From contig CAJFUF010000005.1 in assembly GCA_904420175.1 (NCBI GenBank), forward strand, positions 1 through 64,000: DNA of 64,000 bases, read 5' to 3'. Below the pieces are notes generated by a model. The model was given only the letters and a program-made list of their open reading frames with translations, did no database searches and had not been told where the DNA came from. Both the position numbers and the translations under genes were made by a program. Within the stretch, counting starts at the first letter, position 1. Every line of letters starts with the position of its first letter. The DNA is from Candidatus Schneewindia gallinarum. GTDB taxonomy: Bacteria; Bacillota; Clostridia; Oscillospirales; Ruminococcaceae. Below, in pieces: positions 50,121 through 58,141 of this stretch.

Positions 50121-50642
50121 ATGAAAACAATCGTCATAACTGACAGGCCAATCGATTTGGCAGAGACGGAGGAGCGTACTTTTTACCGTGCGGACAAGCT
50201 GGGTGTTGTACCATGCACCGGTTGCATGACATGTCAGTTTCAAACGCCCGGCCGCTGTGTGTATGAGGACGAGATGAAGCCGCTGTGCAAAGCGATTCAA
50301 ACCTGTGATGAGCTTATTATCGTCTCCCACATCACGGACGGCATGTACGACCTGCCGGTGTTAAATCTGCTGAGCCGGACAAGACCGCTGGAGAAGCCTT
50401 TTTACAAAAAAATTGATGAGGAGGTCCATCACGTGATGCGGGGCGTCAGAAAAAAGACGGCCACCGTGGTGGGATACGGCGGCCGGACGCCGGAGGAAAA
50501 CGAGATGTTTAAGAATTTTGTCCGCCGCACCGTGTACCGATTCAACATCATTTCGCTGCGTGTGTTCGCCACCAGAGCGGACAATGTGGACTATTGCCTG
50601 AGCCTTGGCGAAAACGCACAGGAGGATGAGGATGATGAGTAA
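50121..50642 (+). CDS. Flavodoxin/FMN-reductase-like protein with cysteine cluster
   Basis: 173 residues related to NADPH-dependent FMN reductases and iron-sulfur flavoproteins. A compact cysteine motif, CTGCMTCQFQTPGRC (near residue 31), is the one that in iron-sulfur flavoproteins binds a cluster or in others stays reduced. The later segment IIVSHITDGMYDLPVLNLL fits the flavodoxin fold, but the N-terminal phosphate-binding loop is weak. GGGAGAGAG precedes the ATG at 50121. Overlaps the next gene; the two probably work as a pair. Confidence 0.75.
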   Translation: MKTIVITDRPIDLAETEERTFYRADKLGVVPCTGCMTCQFQTPGRCVYEDEMKPLCKAIQTCDELIIVSHITDGMYDLPVLNLLSRTRPLEKPFYKKIDEEVHHVMRGVRKKTATVVGYGGRTPEENEMFKNFVRRTVYRFNIISLRVFATRADNVDYCLSLGENAQEDEDDE

Positions 50643-51216
50643 GATCCTGCTGCTAAATGCGGATCCTGCACCGGAGGAGTGGAACTACACGGACGGCTAT
50701 CTTGCGACACTGTCCCGTGCACTGGAGAAAAAGGCGGAAGTTTCCACGCTGAAAATCACACAGGCGCAGGGGAATGAAATCCGAAGTGCCGTCCTTGCCG
50801 CCGACAAGACCGTGTTTGCCTTCCCGCTTTGCATGGATACACTCCCGCCGCAGCTGGTGCAGTTCTTCCTGCAGTCTGAAAAGCTGGCAGGCCGGGCTTA
50901 CGGCCTTATCAGCACCGATGTGCTGGAGTATGGCCATACCGACTTTGCGGAGCCTCAGCTGCGCCTTGCGTGCGAAAACCGTGGGATGGATTACGCCTGC
51001 ACCATGAAAATCGGCGGCGCCACCCGTCTTGCGGACAGCTACTACAAGGTGTATCTGAATATGAAGCTGAAAAAATTCTGCAGAAACCTTTTGTCGGACA
51101 AGGACGCCAATGTGGGTGTGCAGATGCCGGTTGGAAAGTCCAATTTTATCATGACAGGCGATCGCTATGTCGGGAAAAAGGCCAAGCCCTACGGCCGTAA
51201 AATCAGGGATCTTTAG
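50632..51216 (+). CDS. Flavodoxin-fold protein, partner of the preceding gene
   Basis: 194 residues (or 193 from the second ATG at 50635). ILLLNADPAPEEW at the start and a central VFAFPLCMDTLPPQLVQFFLQ follow the NAD(P)H-dehydrogenase/flavodoxin pattern (the latter like FPLYWDSMPAQLKG in related reductases). No cysteine cluster. AGGAGGATGAGG precedes the ATG, which overlaps the upstream stop. Likely a redox protein of unknown partner. Confidence 0.72.
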   Translation: MMSKILLLNADPAPEEWNYTDGYLATLSRALEKKAEVSTLKITQAQGNEIRSAVLAADKTVFAFPLCMDTLPPQLVQFFLQSEKLAGRAYGLISTDVLEYGHTDFAEPQLRLACENRGMDYACTMKIGGATRLADSYYKVYLNMKLKKFCRNLLSDKDANVGVQMPVGKSNFIMTGDRYVGKKAKPYGRKIRDL

Positions 51217-51239
51217 ACAATGGGGAAGGGGGAACGGCC

Positions 51240-52139
51240 TTGAATCTGCTGCATTTGAAATATGCCGTGGAGGTGGAGCGGACCCGCTCCATCACAAAGG
51301 CCGCGGAGACCCTGTTCATGGGCCAGCCCAACCTGTCGCGGGCCATCAGGGAGCTGGAAAGGGAGTGCGGCATCACCCTGTTCCGCCGCACTTCGAAGGG
51401 AATTGTCCCCACCAAGCAGGGGGAGGAGTTTTTACACCATGCCCGGCAGGTGCTGGAGCAGGTCCAGCAGCTGGAGGCACTGTACGGCAGCGGGGCTGAT
51501 CAGCGCGATTTCAGCGTTTGCATCCCACGTTCCGCCTGTTGCACCCATGCGTTCGCCCGGTTTGCGGCGGGCACACCGGCACAGGGCCCCGCCCTGTCGG
51601 TGAGGGAGGCCCCCGCAAAGCAGGCGGCCGCACTGGTGGCGGAGGGTACCTGCGGCATTGCCGTAATACGCATAAATGCTGCTGAGGCCGAAGCGTGGAC
51701 GCAGCGGTTGGATAAACTCGGCTTAAAAAGTGAAATTTTGTGGCAGGCGCCGCTGGTTGTGGTTTTACCTCACAACAGCCCCCTTGCGGATGAGACCGCC
51801 GTTGACAGCGGGCAGCTGACGGGGCTGACGGAGATTGCCTACGGGGACGAGGAGTTCCCGCCCGCGGGTCCCTCCAACCGCATCACCGTGCATGAGCAGA
51901 GCAGCCGGTTTGATCTGCTGGCGGCGCTGCCGGAAAGCTACCTGTGGGATTCCCCCACGCCCGCCGCAGTGCTGAAGCGGCTGCACCTGGTACAAAAGCG
52001 CTGCGTGCAGGCGCCGTACTCTTTCTGTGATCTGCTGGTCTACAAAAAATTTTTCCGGATCGGGAAGGAGGATGCGCGGTTCCTGTCGGTGCTAAAGCGG
52101 GCACAAACGCAGGCGGCGCAGGCCTTGAAAAGATTGTGA
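51240..52139 (+). CDS. LysR-family transcriptional regulator
   Basis: 299 residues: N-terminal winged helix (1-60; LKYAVEVERTRSITKAAETL, MGQPNLSRAIRELERECGI) and a two-lobe effector domain (about 90-295). TTG start after GGAAGGGGG. It lies 23 bases after the flavodoxin-like gene in the same direction, so it is probably in that operon and may control it, or adhE just downstream. The effector domain is rich in alanine and does not reveal a ligand. Confidence 0.9.
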   Translation: MNLLHLKYAVEVERTRSITKAAETLFMGQPNLSRAIRELERECGITLFRRTSKGIVPTKQGEEFLHHARQVLEQVQQLEALYGSGADQRDFSVCIPRSACCTHAFARFAAGTPAQGPALSVREAPAKQAAALVAEGTCGIAVIRINAAEAEAWTQRLDKLGLKSEILWQAPLVVVLPHNSPLADETAVDSGQLTGLTEIAYGDEEFPPAGPSNRITVHEQSSRFDLLAALPESYLWDSPTPAAVLKRLHLVQKRCVQAPYSFCDLLVYKKFFRIGKEDARFLSVLKRAQTQAAQALKRL

Positions 52140-52209
52140 ACCCACAGTCAAACATTTATAAAATTACATGGTGCCATGCTTTTTTAGCATTTCCCATTAG
52201 CAGGGCAAC

Positions 52210-52227
52210 TTGTTAAAATATTAACAA
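52210..52227 (+). promoter_or_regulatory. Rex operator in front of adhE
   Basis: TTGTTAAAATATTAACAA, a perfect match to the Rex consensus TTGTTAA-N4-TTAACAA. It overlaps the likely -10 (TAAAAT at 52214-52219), 40 bases before the adhE start. Rex leaves DNA when NADH/NAD+ rises, so adhE would be induced to re-oxidise NADH. Confidence 0.88.
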
Positions 52228-52249
52228 AGATCGAAAAGGAGATAGTTGC

Positions 52250-54859
52250 ATGGAAATCAAAAACAAGTACGAGATTGTCGACAGTGTTGAAAAACTCGAA
52301 GCAGCCCTCTCCCGTGTACGGGAAGCGCAGCGCATTTTTGCAACCTATACGCAGGAACAGGTGGATAAAATCTTCCTTGCAGCCGCGTCCGCAGCCCTGC
52401 AGCAGAAGATCCCCCTGGCAAAAATGGCCGTGGAGGAGACCGGCATGGGTGTGGTAGAGGACAAGGTCATCAAGAACCACTACGCCTGTGAATACATTTA
52501 TAACGCATACAAGGACACGAAAACCTGCGATATTATCGAGGAGGATCCGGTGTTCGGCACCAAGAAGGTGGCAGAGCCCATCGGCGTGGTTGCCGCGGTT
52601 ATCCCCACGACCAACCCCACCTCCACCGCAATTTTCAAAACCCTGATTTGCTTAAAGACCCGCAACGGCATCATCATCAGCCCCCACCCCCGTGCAAAGG
52701 CCTGCACCATTGAGGCGGCGCGGATTGTGCTGGAGGCCGCAGTGGCCGCCGGTGCGCCGGAGGGCATTATCGACTGGATTGACATCCCCAGCCTTGAAAT
52801 GACCAACCTGCTGATGGCAGAGGCGGACATTATCCTCGCCACCGGCGGCCCCGGCATGGTCAAGGCCGCTTACAGCTCCGGCAAGCCGGCGCTGGGCGTG
52901 GGCGCGGGCAACACCCCCGCCATCATTGATGAGACGGCGGATATCCTGCTGGCGGTCAACTCCGTTATCCATTCCAAGACGTTCGACAACGGCATGATCT
53001 GCGCATCGGAGCAGTCGGTCATTGTTCTGGACAAGGTTTACAAGAAGGTCAAGGACGAGTTTAAGGCCCGCGGCTGCTACTTCTTAAGCAAGGAGGAGAC
53101 GGAGAAGGTCCGCAAGACCATTATCATCAACGGCTCCTTGAATGCGAAGATTGTCGGCCAGTCGGCATATAAAATTGCCTCTCTTGCCGGCGTCAGCGTC
53201 CCCGAGAGCACCAAGATCCTGATTGGTGAGGTGGAGAGCGTGGACATCAGCGAGGAGTTCGCGCACGAGAAGCTGTCCCCGGTGCTTGCCATGTACAAGG
53301 CGAAGGACTTCTCCGACGCGCTGAACAAGGCGGAGCAGCTGATTGCAGACGGCGGCTACGGCCACACCTCCTCTGTGTACCTCAACGAAGTGACGGAGGA
53401 AGCGAAAATCAAGGAATTCGCCAACCGTATGAAGACCTGCCGTATCCTTGTCAACACCCCGTCCTCTCAGGGCGGCATCGGCGACCTGTACAACTTCAAG
53501 CTTGCACCCTCTCTGACCCTCGGCTGCGGCTCCTGGGGCGGCAACTCGGTGTCTGAGAACGTGGGCGTCAAGCACCTGCTGAACATCAAAACCGTTGCCG
53601 AGAGGAGAGAGAACATGCTGTGGTTCCGCGCGCCTGAGAAAGTTTATATCAAGAAGGGCTGCCTGCCCGTTGCCCTGGATGAGCTGAAGACGGTTATGGG
53701 CAAGAAGAAGGCCTTCATTGTCACCGACTCCTTCCTGTACAACAACGGCTATACCAAGACCGTCACCGACAAGCTGGACAGCATGGGCATTGCCCACACC
53801 ACCTTCTTTGATGTTGCCCCCGACCCGACGCTTGCCTGCGCCAAGGAGGGTGCCAAGGCCATGAACTCCTTCCAGCCCGACTGCATTATTGCGGTGGGCG
53901 GCGGTTCTGCCATGGACGCTGCAAAAATTATGTGGGTCATGTACGAGCATCCGGAGGCGGACTTCATGGATATGGCCATGCGCTTCATGGACATCCGTAA
54001 GCGTGTCTACACCTTCCCGAAGATGGGCGAGAAGGCCTACTTCATCGCGGTTCCCACCTCTGCCGGTACCGGCTCTGAGGTAACGCCCTTCGCCGTCATC
54101 ACGGACGAGCGCAGCGGCGTGAAGTATCCGCTGGCCGACTACGAGCTGCTGCCCAACATGGCCATTGTAGATGCCGACCTGATGATGAATATGCCCAAGG
54201 GCCTGACCGCTGCTTCCGGTATCGACGCGGTCACCCACAACCTGGAGGCCTACGCTTCCATGATGGCGACCGATTACACGGACGGCATCGCGATTGAATC
54301 TTTGAAGAACATCTTTAAATACCTGCCCCGCTGCTATGACAACGGCCCGAACGATCCGGAGGCGAGAGAGAAGATGGCCAACGCCGCCACCATGGCCGGT
54401 ATGGCATTCGCCAACGCCTTCCTTGGAATCTGCCACAGCATGGCGCATAAGCTGGGTGCGTTCCACCATCTGCCCCACGGCGTTGCCAACGCCCTGTTAA
54501 TCTGCCATGTGCTGCGCTTCAACGCGGCTGAGGTTCCTGTCAAGATGGGTACCTTCCCGCAGTACGATCATCCGCACACCCTGCGCCGCTACGCTGAAGT
54601 GGCGGAGGCCCTGGGCTTCGGCGGAAAGAATGATCAGGCGAAGCTGGACAACCTGATTCAGGGCATTGAGGACCTGAAGGCAAAAGTCGGCATCAAAAAG
54701 ACCATCAAGGAGTATGGTGTGGATGAGAAGTACTTCCTCGACACACTGGACGAGATGGTGGAGCAGGCCTTTGACGACCAGTGCACCGGTGCCAACCCGC
54801 GTTACCCGCTGATGAGCGAAATGAAAGAGATGTACCTGAAAGCCTACTACGGAGAATAA
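52250..54859 (+). CDS. adhE: Bifunctional acetaldehyde-CoA/alcohol dehydrogenase
   Basis: 869-residue fermentative enzyme reducing acetyl-CoA to acetaldehyde and then ethanol with two NADH. N-terminal aldehyde dehydrogenase (about 1-440) has the catalytic cysteine in NGMICASEQSV and NAD loop TGGPGMVKAAY. C-terminal iron alcohol dehydrogenase (about 455-869) has GGGSAMDAAKIMW and the iron ligands in VTHNLEAYAS and GICHSMAHKLGAFHHLPHG. Length is typical. AAAAGGAG precedes the ATG. Rex operator upstream. It forms spirosomes in other species. Confidence 0.98.
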   Translation: MEIKNKYEIVDSVEKLEAALSRVREAQRIFATYTQEQVDKIFLAAASAALQQKIPLAKMAVEETGMGVVEDKVIKNHYACEYIYNAYKDTKTCDIIEEDPVFGTKKVAEPIGVVAAVIPTTNPTSTAIFKTLICLKTRNGIIISPHPRAKACTIEAARIVLEAAVAAGAPEGIIDWIDIPSLEMTNLLMAEADIILATGGPGMVKAAYSSGKPALGVGAGNTPAIIDETADILLAVNSVIHSKTFDNGMICASEQSVIVLDKVYKKVKDEFKARGCYFLSKEETEKVRKTIIINGSLNAKIVGQSAYKIASLAGVSVPESTKILIGEVESVDISEEFAHEKLSPVLAMYKAKDFSDALNKAEQLIADGGYGHTSSVYLNEVTEEAKIKEFANRMKTCRILVNTPSSQGGIGDLYNFKLAPSLTLGCGSWGGNSVSENVGVKHLLNIKTVAERRENMLWFRAPEKVYIKKGCLPVALDELKTVMGKKKAFIVTDSFLYNNGYTKTVTDKLDSMGIAHTTFFDVAPDPTLACAKEGAKAMNSFQPDCIIAVGGGSAMDAAKIMWVMYEHPEADFMDMAMRFMDIRKRVYTFPKMGEKAYFIAVPTSAGTGSEVTPFAVITDERSGVKYPLADYELLPNMAIVDADLMMNMPKGLTAASGIDAVTHNLEAYASMMATDYTDGIAIESLKNIFKYLPRCYDNGPNDPEAREKMANAATMAGMAFANAFLGICHSMAHKLGAFHHLPHGVANALLICHVLRFNAAEVPVKMGTFPQYDHPHTLRRYAEVAEALGFGGKNDQAKLDNLIQGIEDLKAKVGIKKTIKEYGVDEKYFLDTLDEMVEQAFDDQCTGANPRYPLMSEMKEMYLKAYYGE

Positions 54860-54874
54860 GAGGAGGAAACAGAC

Positions 54875-55624
54875 ATGAAGCTTGATAAAGTCATTGCGGT
54901 AAGAACCGGCAAGACCGTGTATCGGGACGGCGACAGCGCGATAAAGGTGTTCGATGAGGACTACGCCAAGTCCGACGTCCTGAACGAGGCCCTCAATCAG
55001 GCCCGTGTGGAGGAGACCGGCCTGCCCATCCCGAAAATTCTCGGCGTCAACATGATTGACGGCAAATGGGCGATTGTCTCCCAGTTCATCAAGGGTAAGA
55101 CCCTGGCCCAGCTGATGGAGGAAAATCCCGACAAGCGCGACGAGTATATGGAGCGTTTTGTGGACCTTCAGCTGACCATTCACAGCAAGAAGGCCCCGCT
55201 GTTAAACAAGCTGAAGGATAAGATGAACCGGAAAATTGACGAGACGGATTTGGACGCCACCAACCGGTATGAGCTGCACACCCGCCTTGCCAGCATGCCC
55301 AAGCACACCAAGCTCTGCCACGGCGACTTTAATCCCAGCAACATCATCTGCGGGGAGGACGGCATCGACTATGTCATCGACTGGTCCCATGCGACGCAGG
55401 GCAACGCCAGCGCCGATGCTGCCCGTACCTACCTGCTGTTCTGGCTTGCGGGCGATATCGAAGGGGCCGAGAAGTATCTCGATCTGTTCTGCAAGAAGAG
55501 CGACACTGCCAAGCAGTACGTCCAGAAGTGGATTCCCATTGTCGCCGCCTCTCAGTCCGTCAAGGGCAAGCCGGAGGAGCGCGAGTTCCTGCTGCACTGG
55601 GCAGACGTGGTTGAGTATCAATAA
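54875..55624 (+). CDS. Aminoglycoside-phosphotransferase-fold kinase
   Basis: 249-residue small-molecule kinase of the APH/choline-kinase superfamily. Brenner motif CHGDFNPSNII with the catalytic aspartate, and DWSHATQGN for the metal aspartate. It probably phosphorylates a metabolite rather than an antibiotic. Only 15 bases separate it from adhE with GGAGG, so it shares the Rex-controlled transcript. A phospholipid or cell-wall precursor kinase is also possible; substrate not known. Confidence 0.88.
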   Translation: MKLDKVIAVRTGKTVYRDGDSAIKVFDEDYAKSDVLNEALNQARVEETGLPIPKILGVNMIDGKWAIVSQFIKGKTLAQLMEENPDKRDEYMERFVDLQLTIHSKKAPLLNKLKDKMNRKIDETDLDATNRYELHTRLASMPKHTKLCHGDFNPSNIICGEDGIDYVIDWSHATQGNASADAARTYLLFWLAGDIEGAEKYLDLFCKKSDTAKQYVQKWIPIVAASQSVKGKPEEREFLLHWADVVEYQ

Positions 55625-55646
55625 ACAATAGGGGAGCGTCAGAAGG

Positions 55647-55892
55647 ATGAAAATTACAGTATGTATCGGCAGTGCCTGCCACCTGAAGGGTTCCCGCCAG
55701 ATTGTGGAGGAGTTTCAGTACCTCATCCGCGAGAACAACCTGAAGGAAAAAGTGGAACTTGGCGGTAAGTTCTGCATGGGTAAGTGTGACGGCGACGTGG
55801 CCGTCACGGTGGACGGAAAGTATTTCTCCGTAAAGCCGGAGGATGCCAAGGCATTCTTCGAGAAGGAGATTCTTCCGAACGCTGCCAGATAA
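55647..55892 (+). CDS. Thioredoxin-like [2Fe-2S] ferredoxin
   Basis: 81-residue thioredoxin-fold ferredoxin of the NuoE/HydA-subunit type. The four cluster ligands are C6, C11, C43 and C47 (VCIGSACHLKG and GKFCMGKCDG). Third gene of the adhE operon. Free-standing forms occur in anaerobes as electron carriers for hydrogenases or NADH-linked systems. AGAAGG precedes the ATG. Confidence 0.9.
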   Translation: MKITVCIGSACHLKGSRQIVEEFQYLIRENNLKEKVELGGKFCMGKCDGDVAVTVDGKYFSVKPEDAKAFFEKEILPNAAR

Positions 55893-55902
55893 ACAGAGGC
55901 AA

Positions 55903-55943
55903 AAAGAACCGGCCCGGACGAACAGTCCGGGCCGGTTCTTTTT
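55903..55943. terminator. Bidirectional terminator
   Basis: AAAAAGAACCGGCCCGGAC pairs with GTCCGGGCCGGTTCTTTTT; serves the adhE operon (plus) and the TrpF-like gene (minus). Confidence 0.93.
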
Positions 55944-55950
55944 TGCTTTT

Positions 55951-56643
55951 TTAAATTCCCAGTTCTTTGGCTTTGGCTTTTGCCCTGTCGCAGAACAGCT
56001 TCACCTTTTCCGGGTCCTTTTCCATGCTGCCGTCCTCATGGAAGCGGGAGGTCTTTGTCAGGCTGTCCACACCGAAGGGACGCACCTCCTCAATGGCGGC
56101 TTCCACGTTGTCGGGGCCAAGCCCGCCCGCCATGATGACGGGGATGTTTACGCTGCGCACAATCTCTGCGTCAATGCTCCAGTCGTGGGTCTTGCCGGAA
56201 GCGCCGATTCCGGTATTGGGCGCAAGACCGGTGTCCAGAATCAGATAGTCGCAGTATTCCGCATATGCCTTGGCCTGCTCTACGGCCTCCGGCCCCTCAA
56301 TCAGGACTGCCTGCATCAGCTTCATACCGGGCAGCTCCCTGTGCAGCCGCTCGGCAAAGGTCTTGTCAGCGGCAAACTTCTCGCTGCACACGTGCAGGAT
56401 GTCGGGCCGTGCCTGCTTCATGACCTCGATAATCTCGTCCGGGTCGTTGGTCAGCGCAATGCCGACGCAGGTGCAGCCGCGCTTTCTCGCCTCGTCATAG
56501 ATGGCGTGAACCTCACTGATGGGGGTACGGGCAAGACCGATGGACTGCATGGGCACAAGGCCGATGTAATCTGCACCTGCATCCATGGTGGCAATCGCCT
56601 CATCCAGCTTCTGAAGGGAATAAATCTGTGTAATCATCTTCAC
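55951..56643 (-). CDS. Phosphoribosylanthranilate-isomerase-like TIM-barrel protein
   Basis: 230-residue TIM barrel with TrpF-like elements: DAGADYIGLV near the start, a central LMQAVLIEG strand, ILDTGLAP and IMAGGLGPDNVEAAIEEVRP with the phosphate site. True TrpF has a catalytic Cys near the N terminus (CG) that is not evident here. It is coupled to a PfkB kinase rather than to tryptophan genes, so it likely isomerises or cleaves another phospho-sugar. Start is either GTG at 56643 or ATG two codons later, whose distance from AAGGAG is better. Confidence 0.8.
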   Translation of the reverse strand: MKMITQIYSLQKLDEAIATMDAGADYIGLVPMQSIGLARTPISEVHAIYDEARKRGCTCVGIALTNDPDEIIEVMKQARPDILHVCSEKFAADKTFAERLHRELPGMKLMQAVLIEGPEAVEQAKAYAEYCDYLILDTGLAPNTGIGASGKTHDWSIDAEIVRSVNIPVIMAGGLGPDNVEAAIEEVRPFGVDSLTKTSRFHEDGSMEKDPEKVKLFCDRAKAKAKELGI

Positions 56644-56664
56644 AAAACTCCTTTACTAATATTG

Positions 56665-57600
56665 TTACAGTTTGTGCGCTAAAAATGCTTCATATGCGCG
56701 CTCCGGCGACAGGTTAGGGTCGTTTGCCTTTTCATAGCTGAGCGCGACCATGGCCGCCCCCATGCCAAGGTTTAAGGCATACTGTACATCCTTGCCGTTT
56801 AAAACGCTCCACACGTAGCCCGCAGTCACCGCATCGCCTGCGCCGGTGGCGCTGACCACCTTTTCAAGCGGTTTGGTTGCAGTGCGGATAACCTTCCCGG
56901 AAGAGTCCTTGTAGAACAACCCGCCTTCGCCAACCGTAAAGATACAGCAGGTGGTACCGCGGTCAATCAGATAGTCGGCCGCCTCATGCATGGCTTTGTC
57001 GTCTGCCGGGTCGATGCCGGTCAAAGCCTGCACCTCGTAGTTGTTGGCCTTGATGGTATGGTAAACGCCGAAATTGCGTTTGACATACTCTGCAAGGCCG
57101 ACAGCAGCCACATCCACCATAATTGGCACCTCCGGGCACTCGGCATGCAGGTAGCGCAGGCACTCGTCCGGGATTTCGGGCGTCATCACCACCATGGCAG
57201 CACCGCGGATGGTCTCAATCTCCCGCTGGAAGTAGGCGACGGTGTACTCCTCGCAGATGTGCAGGTCGGTCACCCCTGCGGACAGCACCCCGTCCCCGTC
57301 AATCAGGGCGAGATAGGTGGGACTGACCCGGCCGGGAATAATATCCAGGTGCCCCATGTCGATACCGGCGGCCTCGCCGTCGGTGCGGATTTTGGCGCCG
57401 AACGCGTCGTCCCCCAGCACGGTCAGCAGTTTGGTGTCCACGCCCATCCGGGCCAGATTCTCCGCAATGTTGCGCGCCGCCCCGCCGGAGCTGAGTGCAA
57501 CAAACCCATCGGAGTTCTTATCGCCCAGAATCAGCGGGCCGGGGGTAAATCCGGTGATGTCCAGAATAGTCGCCCCGATACATACTACATAGGGATTCAT
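56665..57600 (-). CDS. PfkB-family carbohydrate/nucleoside kinase
   Basis: 311-residue ribokinase-superfamily kinase. The substrate loop GGAARNIAENLARMG and the C-terminal anion-hole motif SATGAGDAVTAG are clear. Sequence flavour is near pseudouridine kinase (VVCIGATILDITG start), but no PsuG-like glycosidase is present. AGGAGG precedes the ATG. The 3' neighbour is the TrpF-like protein 21 bases on, making a two-step kinase/isomerase pathway plausible. Confidence 0.9.
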   Translation of the reverse strand: MNPYVVCIGATILDITGFTPGPLILGDKNSDGFVALSSGGAARNIAENLARMGVDTKLLTVLGDDAFGAKIRTDGEAAGIDMGHLDIIPGRVSPTYLALIDGDGVLSAGVTDLHICEEYTVAYFQREIETIRGAAMVVMTPEIPDECLRYLHAECPEVPIMVDVAAVGLAEYVKRNFGVYHTIKANNYEVQALTGIDPADDKAMHEAADYLIDRGTTCCIFTVGEGGLFYKDSSGKVIRTATKPLEKVVSATGAGDAVTAGYVWSVLNGKDVQYALNLGMGAAMVALSYEKANDPNLSPERAYEAFLAHKL

Positions 57601-57620
57601 AGCAGCCTCCTTTTCTTTAT

Positions 57621-57678
57621 TTATGTTTAATATCTAAACTTATGTTTAAATTCTATCACCCTTATCTGCCGCTGTCAA
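57621..57678 (-). promoter_or_regulatory. Promoter and repeat operator of the PfkB/TrpF-like operon
   Basis: On the minus strand TTGACA (57673-57678), 17-base spacer, TAGAAT (57650-57655). Directly downstream TTAAACATAA occurs twice as a direct repeat with 19-base period (57640-57649 and 57621-57630), with GTTTA-N5-TAAAC between. The arrangement over the start site suggests repression by a sugar-responsive regulator that is not encoded here. Confidence 0.7.
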
Positions 57679-57707
57679 TAGCTTTCAGAAAAAAATTCCG
57701 AAAGGCC

Positions 57708-57759
57708 TTGACAAACAGGGTTCAATGATATATAGTCAGTTACACAAGTAATTAACTAA
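57708..57759 (+). promoter_or_regulatory. Promoter and putative operator of the GntR-ABC operon
   Basis: TTGACA (57708-57713), 17-base spacer, TATAGT (57731-57736). Over the start region lies inverted repeat AGTTA-N10-TAACT (57738-57757) containing TTACacaaGTAA, a likely site for the GntR protein. Confidence 0.72.
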
Positions 57760-57775
57760 CAAAGGAGGGAAGCTC

Positions 57776-58141
57776 TTGAAACTGGATTTTACCAGTGAAG
57801 TACCCCTGTACCTGCAAATCGGAAGCGCACTGAAGGAAGAAATTTTGGGGGGCGTTTATGGGGAGGAGGAGCAGGTGCCCTCCACCACCGAAATTTCCCT
57901 TACTTACAAAATCAATCCGGCCACCGTGCTGAAAGGGTACAACCTGCTGGTGGACGAGGAGATCATTTACAAAAGGCGGGGTGTGGGGATGTTTGTTAAG
58001 ACAGGCGCAGTGGAAAAACTGAAAGCCGTCAGAAAGAAGGAGTTTTATTCCAGTTATGTGGAGCCCCTGCTGGAGGAGGCGCAGCGCCTGTCCATCAGCA
58101 GGGAGGAGTTGATTGCCATGTTTGAGGAGGAAAAGGAATGA
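57776..58141 (+). CDS. GntR-family regulator (YtrA type)
   Basis: 121-residue repressor with a winged helix (about 10-75; PLYLQIGSALKEEILGG, STTEISLTYKINPATVLKGYNLL) and only a short C-terminal dimerisation tail, as in the YtrA subfamily. Such proteins control the ABC genes behind them. TTG start after AAAGGAGGG. Its stop overlaps the ATPase start as ATGA. Inducer in Bacillus YtrA systems is cell-wall antibiotics; not known here. Confidence 0.92.
   Translation: MKLDFTSEVPLYLQIGSALKEEILGGVYGEEEQVPSTTEISLTYKINPATVLKGYNLLVDEEIIYKRRGVGMFVKTGAVEKLKAVRKKEFYSSYVEPLLEEAQRLSISREELIAMFEEEKE

Noticed and set aside
53084-54478. 464-codon minus-strand ORF opposite adhE
   Set aside because: Antisense shadow in a highly biased gene; adhE motifs are complete on the other strand.
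54875-55624. Aminoglycoside resistance gene
   Set aside because: The fold matches, but the operon context with adhE and a ferredoxin points to a metabolic kinase; resistance cannot be claimed from the motif.
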